64,000 bases of DNA from assembly GCF_001649575.2 (NCBI RefSeq), contig NC_051443.1, positions 17,648,366 to 17,712,365 on the forward strand, written 5' to 3'. Shown one piece after another: positions 14,072 through 26,000 of the stretch. Origin of the DNA: Kryptolebias marmoratus. Its lineage: Eukaryota > Chordata > Actinopteri > Cyprinodontiformes > Rivulidae. Under the pieces are notes generated by a model, which was not told where the DNA came from, ran no database searches, and saw nothing but the letters and a program-made list of their open reading frames with translations. The position numbers and the translations under genes are program-made. Each line of letters begins with the position of its first letter. Position 1 is the stretch's first letter.

Positions 14072-17000
14072 TGTAATAGAGTCTAGTTGTCACAGATGCT
14101 CAGTGAAAGTGCTGATTGGTCCATAGCAGATGGAGGCTCTCAGGTGAGACTCAGGTGAAGTCAGAACCAATAATCGGACCTGCGCTCACCCCAGCGAAGC
14201 AAATTAAAAATGGATGTGTGTTTTCAGTTCAAATCTGGCTCCTGTTCAGTCTGGTGTCCGTTACATCCCAATATGAATACTGTGGCTTTCATACTGTCAC
14301 CTGAGCAACAAGCAGGGCGGATCGACTTACCCACCGAGAGCGTGTCATTCATCCTAATGAAACATATCATAACGTGAAGAGCAAAGGCATCTTTAAAGAA
14401 GTGTCTTCTTCCTAAAAGGCAAAAGATATCCCCTGATGCTGCTCCTACACAGTGGTTTTTTCTTGCCTCTCCTCCTCAATCCTTTTTTTTTGTCTAGTTT
14501 CACTGAAATCCCCCTTTGTGTGTGTGTGATAAAAAGCTCAAGAGGAGACAATTACCTCCTTGTGCGCTAATGTGTTCCAGAAATAACTCGTCTCAATCCA
14601 GGCCAACGCTTCAATCAGTCTTCCGTGGTTCCTGTGAGGCAAAACCCACACAGCAATGCACTATATAAAGTCTCCAAAACTGCTGATGCACATAGGAAAA
14701 GTGGCTTTTTAAAATCTTATCCATAAATAATTATGAAAGTTGGATAATATGGTAAATAAGGCATGATTAAAATGATTTGATTTGGACAGTTAAGAGGCTA
14801 CATAACTTGAATGAAGACAGAGAAAACCAGCATCCTTGAAGTATGACAAATCTTGATTTTGTATTTGAATCATCACATTTTAAAAGAGCAGGTTGTTGGG
14901 TTTTTTCTGCAGTGATGCCATTGTGAAGTGAAGTCACGTCAGACACAACCGCTCACAGTCAGGACGAATTAATGAGTGGACATCAGTGTTTGTGTGAAGG
15001 ACGGAGCAACAGGGAGTGATGCATGTGTGGGAACAAAGCAAACAACAGCGAAAATGTGAAATAATCTGAAAACACAAACGTCTTCTTGACGAACAAAACA
15101 CTGGCTGAGATGCCAAACTCTGCAAACTCTCACTCTTTTTTTCTTACGTAACATCAGGATCTCTATAGAATCCCATCAGGACTCACTTGCCCCGAGTAGA
15201 AGAAGCTAAAAATAGCCCATCAAGACCTGATTATGAGAGACTGGAGCACAGCAGTGCCTTTTTTTTTTCTTCTTATCTTGGCAAAAAGGTCTAAACACTT
15301 CAGAAAACATGCTAACTGACAGAAGTTAATAGATTAGCTGGTGAATGAAAGAACTTAGTACACATGTTGCTCCAAGATACCACTTTATAATCCGCATTTA
15401 TAGATTTATATGAATCAGCACGATGAAAAACAGGGTTCAGAGTAAGGGGGTTAAGGTGAATGATGAAGGACAGTCAGGGCGTATTCTGCAGCACGTTGGT
15501 TCAATAGGTTATGGTAAAATAATTTAAATCTTATTTATTGAGAAATCTCCTCGGATGAGAAGCGAAGAATAGAAGTCAAGTTGTTTTTGTTTTTAACCTT
15601 TTTTGGGATTTACCATGTCCTGGATGACTGAGAATCTACACCAGCATAATCAGGATCTCTTTAGAAAGTTGTAGCCGATTTGGTCAAACCATGAAAATAA
15701 CCTTATATGATGCTGTGAGATGTCACGCTCAGTGTTGTGAATGACTAAACTGATACTCTTAGCGTTTAGTGTTTTCTATGGTCACATGGCTGTGGTGGCC
15801 ATCTTGAATTAGGTTGGCGCCAAAAGTTAATCAGTTGATGTCAACACATTGATTACTTTCTGCAAGTTTCATTAAAACAAAACCTGTGGTTGCTAACAGA
15901 CAGACACACAAACACAGACATCAGTGCCTTCCTGGCTTTCAGCATCCAGCAGTAAATATCCTGGTAGTTAAACTGTTCGGATCCTCTGAATAACCATAAT
16001 TGGTTTGTGATCTTCAACCTCACATCTGGAGAACACGTGGAAAAGATAATAATCGAGAACGGTGTTCTTCAAAAAGAATAGATGTGAATGTTATCCAGCA
16101 GAGGGTGCAAGTACTGTACCAATAAGACTGAACCTGCAGTGTCTCACAGAGAGAGACCACTGTGTGAAATGGGAAATATAACAGGATAAAATGAAAAAAA
16201 GAGCATGAAAATATTATGAATGAGCAGGAGTACAATAGGGACCGTATGTCGTTTCGTAATCAGACTCACTGATTGTTGCAGAAAACACCCCTCAGTTGGC
16301 ACTGCTCCTTTTTTCCTCTTTTAAAACCCCACTTCTTCCTTTCCCATTTTTTCTGGGTCACACTGACCTTGCTGATGTCTAAGAACGAATAAAAAGAAAG
16401 AAAAGGTACTTATTACTGCAAAAAAGAGAGAGAGGAACAGATTTGAGCAAAGAGAGATTGGGACCGTCATCTTCACCCCCGCATATGCTTTCAGTTTATC
16501 TGGAGGGCTATTTTTAGACACGTTTGGGTATTTTTATATCTGTGCTGTCAAAGATGGAGGTATAGAAATTTCACTCTTTGGTTAAATCCTCTCTTTTTGA
16601 AATGAGGATTAGAGCTCACATGTTTGATGGGGCTAAATGTTTGAGGAGACCTGGAGCTAAAATAGGAAAATCAGAGAGATGTCGTAGAGTAAAGAAACAA
16701 AAAAAGCAGGAAAAGGACTGGAGAAAGGAGAAATGAGACATCCCATTGTCTCTACAGCGTCCTGTTCGATGTTTGATAATTGTGAATAATTAGATTTTAA
16801 TGGATTAACCAGCTGTCAGATAAAAGTGTGACGACTTAGCTTAAGCACAAGAAGATGACGCAAATGTGTATTTTTTTCCCTCCTTCTGCCTCTGATGATG
16901 AAAAGGCACGCACAAAGAGAATGTCATGGTCACAGTATTTGTTTATTTGACTCAAGAGCCACCGTGGTATTAATTCAGTCATCTTATTTGGAAAAGCAAA

Positions 17001-20000
17001 CAGATCTGAAACATATCTTTGTTATTTTACTGAAATGCGTGTATTTAAAACGATATCTTAATAATAACCTTACACTGACTTTATAGGAGGATGTTGTCGG
17101 ATTTAGTGCCCAAGCAGTCATGCAAAATAATAATCATGTGTCTCTGAGTGAGTGAGTAAAATGGATGAGGGAGAAAATAAAAGGAAACACGAGGGAAAGA
17201 GATGGAAATGATGCCCGTGCACACTGCGGTGTGACATTATAAGAGCTGACGGCTCCTGAATCTGACGTCTTATGTGTTCTGAAGTTCACAATGAGCCTCC
17301 GGTGAGAGGCTGAATGAATCATCCACAGAGCGACAAAGAGGAGCCGCGCCGGTGCTGAATGGGAGCTCGATCTGAAACAACTTCGGCGTGAATGTGTTTA
17401 TTAGAAAAGCAGAGAGGAGGCAAGGTCGAACAGGAGAGGAGAGGATGAGGATGTCCATTAGAGCCGCAGTGACTGATGCTGGTGTTACCTCCGGAGTGGA
17501 AGCTGCTGGTAGAGACTCAAACAGAAAGGATGGGAGGGGGCTTTTAGTGGATATGTGGTAGTTTGTTATTTTAGAGGGTGGTGGAAGATATTTGACCTTC
17601 AGAATGTAGAATAGTTCACTAAAAGGCTGTTTTGAAGTTCACATTGTTGAAATTGCACCACTGTTTCTAACCCTGAATTTTATCAAATTGTGAAACATAA
17701 ACATTTTGCTGTATGAGGGTCTATCAGTGCAGGGAACATTTCTCAAATCTCACAATTTATTATTATTATTTTTTTAAGGTTAAAAAATAACAGGTAGAAT
17801 TGTGGAATTTAGGTAATTCAGCTTCATTGGGAAAAAAAAGCTAAAAAAAATGCTTTTCAAAAATCTAAAACCAGCCATCAGCAGAAAATAATACACTGCA
17901 CACAAAGTCCTGCAATAAACAGCAAGGGTGCAGCATTAGCAGCATCATTTTACAGCAATTGGGTTGAATTTTCTGGAGTCCAGACCTATAAATCAAATCT
18001 CAAGATCACAAATTTAATGACTCACAGAGCAAGTCATGCTCCATGTTACTACAACCCTTCATTTCCCATTTTGCACCATGTCCTCTGAAGGTGTGACATC
18101 TTGCCCCGAATTTTCCTTCAATCCAATAGTTCTTTTGTTGCAGGATATAAAATTACACCTGTAATTGTGTTCATGCTGTGTTTGTGTGCTGTGTTATGTA
18201 ACATGAAACTTAGGATACTTATAAGTCACCTTTGGGCAAAATATGCATAAAAAAGGGTTGAAATAGATGTTTATTTTGTATCTTTATTTAATAAAGAATG
18301 GACAAACTACAGCAGAATGAAAAATGATGTGTGTTCAAGCCAGTGGATTTGACCTATTAGAAAATAGAGCTACTGTATTTCAGAATTATGTCTTTATTCC
18401 TTAATGTGAAAGAGTATACAAATCTGACTTGAAATGATGGCAATTATGAAAATGATCAGCTCCGTATCACCATCAACCATGGAAAATACCATATCTGTTG
18501 ACCTCTATTAGAAACCCTGTTGACCTTTCTGTGTGGAGTTTGTGAATCTCCTCGTGTCTGACTGGGTTTTCTTTCTTCCACAGTCCAAAAACATGCTTCC
18601 TTTGTAAATTAGAGTCTAAACTGACCCTAGGAGTGAGTGTAAAGAGACATAGATGTTTAGCTGTTTGTAATGTGTGTTTTTGTTGGCTCCGTGATGAAGC
18701 CCCGCCCCCTTCAGGACCCTGCATGGAATAAATCAAGTATGAAAAATGAATGAATGAACCAGTAACAGTACTGGCCCTTTTGCGGTGTGTGTTTCTGCAC
18801 TGATTAAGCTTTTAGGAGTTTAAAATGACAAGAAAATCAGCCAAATTAGAACTCCAACATATATATTTAGTGGACTTTATTTGCATCAACTAGACAGATT
18901 TTGTAGAATCATATTTTTTCATCAAATCCAAATCTGTAATATATATATATAGTCATAAAGTATATGTATTAGAACAAGATATTAGCATTTGAGTGGTATC
19001 AAGTATTAAGAGGTAGGCGCTAAAAGGTACCACAGAAAGCATTCATATTTCTTCCTTTTTAGAAATCCTCCATTTTTAGCTATTGTCCTCCATGACAAAT
19101 GTGTGTGTCTGTGTCTGTGTGTGTAATAGGCAAGCTGTGGGCAAGCATTTCTTTGCTTGTCTGCGTGTGTTTTCATTTTCACGTGCTGGTTTGCATCCTC
19201 CGGCGCAATAATTCGGCACCCGTGTGTCATTTCTCGAACATTTTTTGGCTTTGATCTGAATCCGAGCCCTTCGAGCTTATCATGACTTTGTGTTGCCTCT
19301 GTTTGGTGGAAGGTGGAGGGGGGGCTGGAATGGGAAGAAAGAGAGAAGGCGTGTAATATTTTTAGCTCCACAGCCCCATATCCGAGTGTGTTTAATCAAG
19401 TGTATTTTCATGTGTGTGTGTGTGTGTGTGTGTGTGTGGAACATGTTTGGATTAGTGTCTCCAGCATCTTGCTCAGGGGAAGGTAATATGCTGTCCGAAT
19501 GAGCTTCTTCTGTCACATTAGCATAGATGGTTTAAAACTGTGGACAGCAGGAGTTGGGGGGCACAGAGGGTGTGGGAAAAAGAGCAAGAGACGTCCTGAC
19601 AGACACACAAAGAGAGACAGAGAGGGTAGAGGGGAGGGAGGGTTGAAGGGAAGGCTCTGTAGGAGAGAGGATGGGATGAATAAGCAATCCTGCTTTTCTA
19701 CTTCAGGCACTTGCATCTCGCACGGATAGCTGCATGTTTCCTCTCCCTTCCTAGTTTTTATGTTTCTCTTCATTATTCTGTACCTATTTCTTCCTTTGTC
19801 TCAATGTCCCTGTCCTCCTACTGTCCAGCATCCTTGCCCCTAAGTCCTCCCTGTCCTGCACAATCCTTCGTCCTTCCCGTCTGATCCTCTCCTCTGCCTC
19901 CTATTGTCCCTGTTCCCAGATGTCCTTTTATATCAGTCAATGACCCACAGAACCCTTGTTCCCCTGTTAATCACCCCTGTTCCAATGCATGTCATGCAAA

Positions 20001-23000
20001 CATACATGCATGTACGTGCACTTACATACAGGTACAGTAGCACGGTCAGAGAGAAAACATAAAACAAGAGGACTTTTTTTGGCGTTTGTTATTTTGTTGC
20101 CATGGGGAACTCAGTAAAGTCGTTAAAAAATTTCACCAAGAAGGTAAGCTGCGTTTGGAGGTTTTTCACCCTGTTGTCGTCTCCCTGACTTCCCTTTGAC
20201 CCTCAGTGCATGTTTATGTAATGGTTTGTCCCCAACTTGACCAGTGGCTGTAATTTTTGAAAGGATCTGTCCTGACTGGTTCCAGTGTTCTGCTTGACAT
20301 TTTACCGCCGGGCTGTGTTGAACTATTTCATGTCATTAGAGTATTGTTTAAAAGCATTTTTAAGCTAAAGATAATGCACTAGTGTGCAAACATATTGGCT
20401 TTATATTAGCATAGGCTTTTTTTTATCATTTTCAAAAAACAAAGAAACAAAAATAAACTCACCTTACATGTAAATCATGTATGGTTTTGATAACGTTTCT
20501 TTAAAAGAACTTTAGAATTTGGATCAAGTCACCAAAACCTTAGAGTCACTTTGATTGATCCTGGCCTGTTATTTGATTAAGATGTTATTTTCTACCTTAA
20601 TCTGCTGGTTCTGATCAGACAAATAACACGCTAAAAACAACTTAGCTGTCATTTTTACGTATAGCTCCAGCATTGCGTCACTTAGTGACTCTAAAAACAA
20701 CTTTACAAACCCATCTTTACCATGTTGCTGCTCTTGCTGTGTCCGTCTAAAGTCAAGCAGACTCTCATACACAGTCTGAGCAGCTGCACATCCTTGAGGA
20801 AGCACAATATGACAAGCAACTGTTGATGCCATCTGTTCCAAATGGGTTGGAGGGCTGCAGAACTTCTTGCTCTTCTCTTAGATTTCTCTGTCCTGCTGTG
20901 TACATTTTATGTTATATAACTGGCACGAGGCTTCATAGTACTTTTCTGGCACGATGTAGCTGCAGAGAGCCCTGCTCCATGCATCACTTGCTCAGATTTA
21001 CCCAGCGGGCATCCGTTCCTGTGGTGAGATCTGTAGGAATGCACAAACTGGCTTCAGGACAAGCAGATGGAGTGTGAAGGTCATTTGTAGAACACATTGT
21101 ACAAAGCGCAATTGCATAAAGCACAAGTATGCATAGAAATCTTTTAATTTTCTGTGTTTGCAACTGTGCTAAGGTAGCGTATAAAGCTTTTGAAGATGGC
21201 ACAAGCTCACGTCAGAGAGATTTAGAGCAGCAGTTAAATGGATTCTTGGTGATTTAGTGAGATGCTGAGTCTACTTCCGTTTATTTTACGGTAGCTGGAT
21301 GATCTCCCTCTCTAGTTATTGAAGAAGAAATCAATGTTTGTAAAACAAAAAGAGACGTTACAGTACATCCTTAAAATCAGTTTGTTTGTCAGACAAAGGG
21401 CTCATTTGCTGATAGTCAATGGTTCAACAGTAATTGACTTTATTTAGAGAAAGCTCCTGCCCTGGCTGGCCCTGAATGTTTTTAATTAACCTGTTGTTCT
21501 TTCAGTAATGGATTCGGCTGCTGTGAGGACAACATTTGCCCCCTAGTTAATTGGCCTAATTGGTAATTATAATTTCATGGCTGGCTGAACCTTTGCTTCA
21601 CCGCCTGGACAACCCTATTGTATGTGGCCAGAACAAAACAAACCCCATCTACTCAAATCTTCTAGAACATTATAGGACTAGCATTCATTGAAGGAATGCA
21701 TATTACCCACTGCCTTTCATGCCAGAAATTTAAACTGAAATCATTTGATGCTGAGAAGGGATGTCATTATAGCAATTTTGGTCAAACCTGGCAAAGGACT
21801 TTATGCACAATCTCATGCAATATTGTGACAGTTCTCAGAGAATGTGTTAAGGTTATTTCTCAGCTACTACCACACCAATATTAACACAATATCTATAAAA
21901 AACACAAGGTTGATGCCAACAGTTAATGCTAAAGTTTTAGGCAAAAATATGTAGTGCTCCAAAGACCTGTTGGGAATGACTCTCAGCTTGTACCACATCG
22001 GATTTTAGCTCAATATCTGTTGAATTAACTGAGTCATAGCCATTTTTGTGTTAGCTCAGGTTGCTTTGTCATGGCAGCCATCTTTGATCTTGAGCCTTCT
22101 GCCTTTAAAATAGAATAGCAGCCAGTTCTAACAAATTTGCATCAAATCATCAGGTTGACTGTAGGTTTTTGCCATTACTTTAGTCATTCTGGCTATTATT
22201 TTGATCTACTAGGAGAATATTGTTCTGACTTTATTCAGTGCAAACATCTGAGAACCTGAAACAGCACTACGGTGGCACTCAATCCAACATTTACACCAGC
22301 AGAGCACCAAAGTCACTTTCCTTCAGTATTACTGTAGTAATTCCTCAGTTTAGACAAAAGTTTGAATCAGCACAAAAGACACAGATCAAATCTGAACACA
22401 TGAATTTGTGGTTTGTGGTTTATGTATGCAGCGGGAAGTTTGAGTTGTCCAAATTTAGTCATTGTGTTAGCAATGTTAACAATTAGCAATGGTGACAGCC
22501 GAGGATACACAAGCTGAAGAAACGTGAAAAGTGGGGCTTGAATGCTTGAATTCATTTCTGACATGAAGGTGGTGGTGGTGTTAGGCAGGATGGCATCAGC
22601 TGCTGTGTCACTCACTGTGTTGTCTGAATGGACTCCTTCATCCGTCATGACTAACCTGAACTCACACCTTTGTAAGACTGACAGACATGTGTCTGTCCTC
22701 AGTGATCCACTGCCCCCCCCCCCGAACCCGCACCCTTCCTACTCGTGGGCTCCTTGTTGACACCATTGCCTCAACAAACAAGAGTCACAGTCTCTCCCCC
22801 CTCTTGTCTTTGCCTCTGCTCCCATATCTGGCCCCCCTCACCCCCCCATGGATGCTGCTCCAGGACAAGAAGAAGAACTACAAAGCAGTGCAGTCCTGTG
22901 AGGAGGGGGGATCTGGGGGGGCCTATCTTGAGCCACTAGTAGCCCTGGCCCAGAATGGAGCCAACATGCACAACGTACTGGGGCCTGCGTGCATCTTTCT

Positions 23001-26000
23001 ACGCAAGGGCTTTGCTGAGAGCCGACTGGCTGTACGTAAGTCCAGAACATATGATGTGCATGCAAGAAAGATCAGCCTAGTTTATAAATAGTGACCAAAC
23101 CTATTCACTTTGTATGTTTTAAAGTCAGATATTGACAACGGTGATGCTGAAAACTTGAACTCCTGATGGACTGAAGGAGTATTCTTGGTTGCCTAAATGC
23201 AAAGCAGAAGAGTGTATCTGTTTGTGTCTGTGTGGAGTGTATTTACACCTGAGGCTGGACAGGATGCTCAAAAACATGGTGGACATTTGTAACACAATGG
23301 AGGGTTATGATGATGGCAGAAATTGACATTCTTTCTCCTCATTTACAGAGCAGGACAATACTTGTCTAAGTGTTTAGAATAATAGAAAAAGTGATTGAGA
23401 CATTCTGTAGAGGACAAGCTTTTAGATGGTGATCCTGGAAAGAAACATGCTTTGAATCTTTTTTACTAAGTTGAGTGGGACCTATAAGGAGCTTTTTATT
23501 TTTTCACTTGATTAGAAATTTATTAAACTCAAACTAAAAAAGTCTGATATTCGCATCTCACACATTAAAGAAATATGTGCAGAAAAAACATCAACAACAA
23601 AAAAACAAAAAACAAGGAAATATTATTTTTCTTTAAGAACTAATTTGACAATTTATGATGGTTTTGCTGTTTTACTTGTTCACATTGCTCCATATGTCAG
23701 ATTTCGATACACTGCCAGGACTCAGCATGTTTTCATCACTTTGCAACGTCTCGGATGAGTTCTTCCTGTCAAGTTGGAACTAAACCAGACAACTGTTGGC
23801 TCATGTCTGAAATTGCCTTTTTTATTACTCACAGCGTCATGCTGTGTGAGGAATGATGGGGCACTGGCATGAGTTTTGACACGGATCCTAACCTTGCATT
23901 GTGCTCCCCTACAGGACCGAGAGCTGAGACCAGAAGAAATGGATGGTATGTGCGGCTACATTTAGCAAAATAAGAAGTGCAAATGTTTGATTTTTACCAT
24001 CTTCTCAAGTAAATCCTATTTCATTACATTTTTTACAGAGCTGCGTGAGGCGTTCAAGGAGTTTGACAAAGATAAAGATGGATTTATTGGCTGTAAAGAC
24101 CTGGGGAACTGCATGAGGACGATGGGCTACATGCCAACAGAGATGGAGCTGATCGAACTGAGCCAACAGATCAACATGAACTGTAACTAAATCCATCCAT
24201 GTTTGTTTTGGTCTATATACCCTTTACACTTTAATTTTCTTTGACCAGATGCCATTTAGTGCACACAATGGCAGAAAAAAACACAATAAAAGGATCGTTT
24301 GGATTTTGTGAAACGTTTCTGAGCAATTATTATCATACCTGTTGTAGACAGATCTTTGAATGACCTCAGTTTAAAGAAATAAGGGGTTCCATCCATCCAT
24401 CCATCCATCCATCCATCCATCCATCCATCCATCCATCCATCCATCCATCCATCCATCCATCTTCTTTACCTGCTTTTTCATGCCAGGTTGAGGAGGAGCT
24501 GGTGCCTGTCTCCAGTGATGGACAAGCAGGGTACACCCTGGACAGGTTGGAAGTCCATAGAGACAAACAAGACAAACAACCATTCAGGCTCCCCCACTGT
24601 TGTCAATTTTGCTTTACAATTATTTTGCAAAAAATATATATTCTAGTTGCATGTGCTACAGTTAGCTTATACTGTTGCTGCCATTTGCTTTTAGCAAATA
24701 CCCAATTTATATTACCAATAACTATGTTGGTAATATAAAAAAATAAATGAACAGTTTTTGCATAAAGGGTTAGGAAATAGTTGAGAACAAATTTGTTTTA
24801 ATCCTCCTTGGTCTCGGCCAAACTAGCCGTTAGTTTGTTAATAAAAATTAAACTACATTTTTCCAAGCTGAGGCCATCCAAAGAGCTATCTACAAGTTAA
24901 GATATTATTTGTTTATAACCATTCCATAAAATCCCACTTTGAAAGATCTGAGCTACCTCTTTAACAGACACTTCACTTGAGCTTTAAACCTCAGCTTTGC
25001 TATTAATGACACAACTGATAAATGAAGAAGAAGAAAACGTTGTGGGTGTTATAAGGATGTACTGAGGTTAAAATGGATTTGTTTTTGTCTGTCTAACAGT
25101 GGGAGGACATGTTGACTTTGAAGATTTTGTTGAACTTATGGGGCCTAAACTTCTGGCGGAAACAGCAGACATGATAGGGGTGAAGGAACTCAGAGATGCT
25201 TTCAAGGAGGTGAGGAATATACAGCAGCCAAGTTTGTTTAATTTAAAATTTAAGTGGGAGTTGTCACAATATTACTCATTATTCTATTACTACTAATTAA
25301 CTGGTGTTGCTGGGAATTTATTGTGTGAACACTGGAGTAGCATTTTAACAACAGCTGAATATCTGCGTGATTTAAGGTTCTCTTTGTCTAATTTTTAGTT
25401 TGATACTAACGGTGATGGCCAGATCAGCACAGCTGAACTCAGAGAAGCGATGAAGAAGCTTTTAGGACAGCAGGTACAGGGTTCCATCAATCAGTGTCTG
25501 CCTGATTTCTGCTCGTCTCTTCCAAATGTAGTCCGAGCCACAGAAGTTCACACTTTTCCTCTCATCTTGATGTTTTTTTTAGGTCGGACACAGAGATCTG
25601 GAGGAAATTCTTCGAGACATCGACCTCAACGGAGACGGGCACGTAGACTTTGAAGGTAACGCAGTGTGTCCACAAAGCAACATAGCACACAGTTGATCCG
25701 TTAGTCCCATTTCTGTTCAATTTTAGTGCTTGTGTGTTTATCCTTCAAACACACATTCACATTAATTTAAATCTCAATATGTGTTTGTCTCATATCACGT
25801 ACAATGTTTGTCAGATTATCTTTCTGTCGAGGGATTATCTCAATACACTCGTAGAAACATAATTTCTTGTTTTGTTGTGCTCCAAGTTCAGTTTCCCAGT
25901 AAAGACGTTTAGGCAGCATTTCATAGGGAGCACCAGACAACAAATCAGTGGCAGAAAAGGGTCACTGATAAACAAAAGATGTCTGATAACCAGTAAAACG

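Larger units (their letters stand above)
13315..20101. other. cabp1 intron between the two alternative first exons
   Basis: No coding exon recognised. It contains an ATT microsatellite of about 78 bases at 13994-14071, a copy of the 11-member repeat at 15650-15930, a diverged SINE-like copy at 18515-18770 and a GT microsatellite at 19411-19438. The promoter for the myristoylated CaBP1 transcripts should lie at its 3' end. Confidence 0.6.

Noticed and set aside
24256..24583. MDGW-repeat frames on the - strand
   Set aside because: Translation of a CCAT microsatellite tail.
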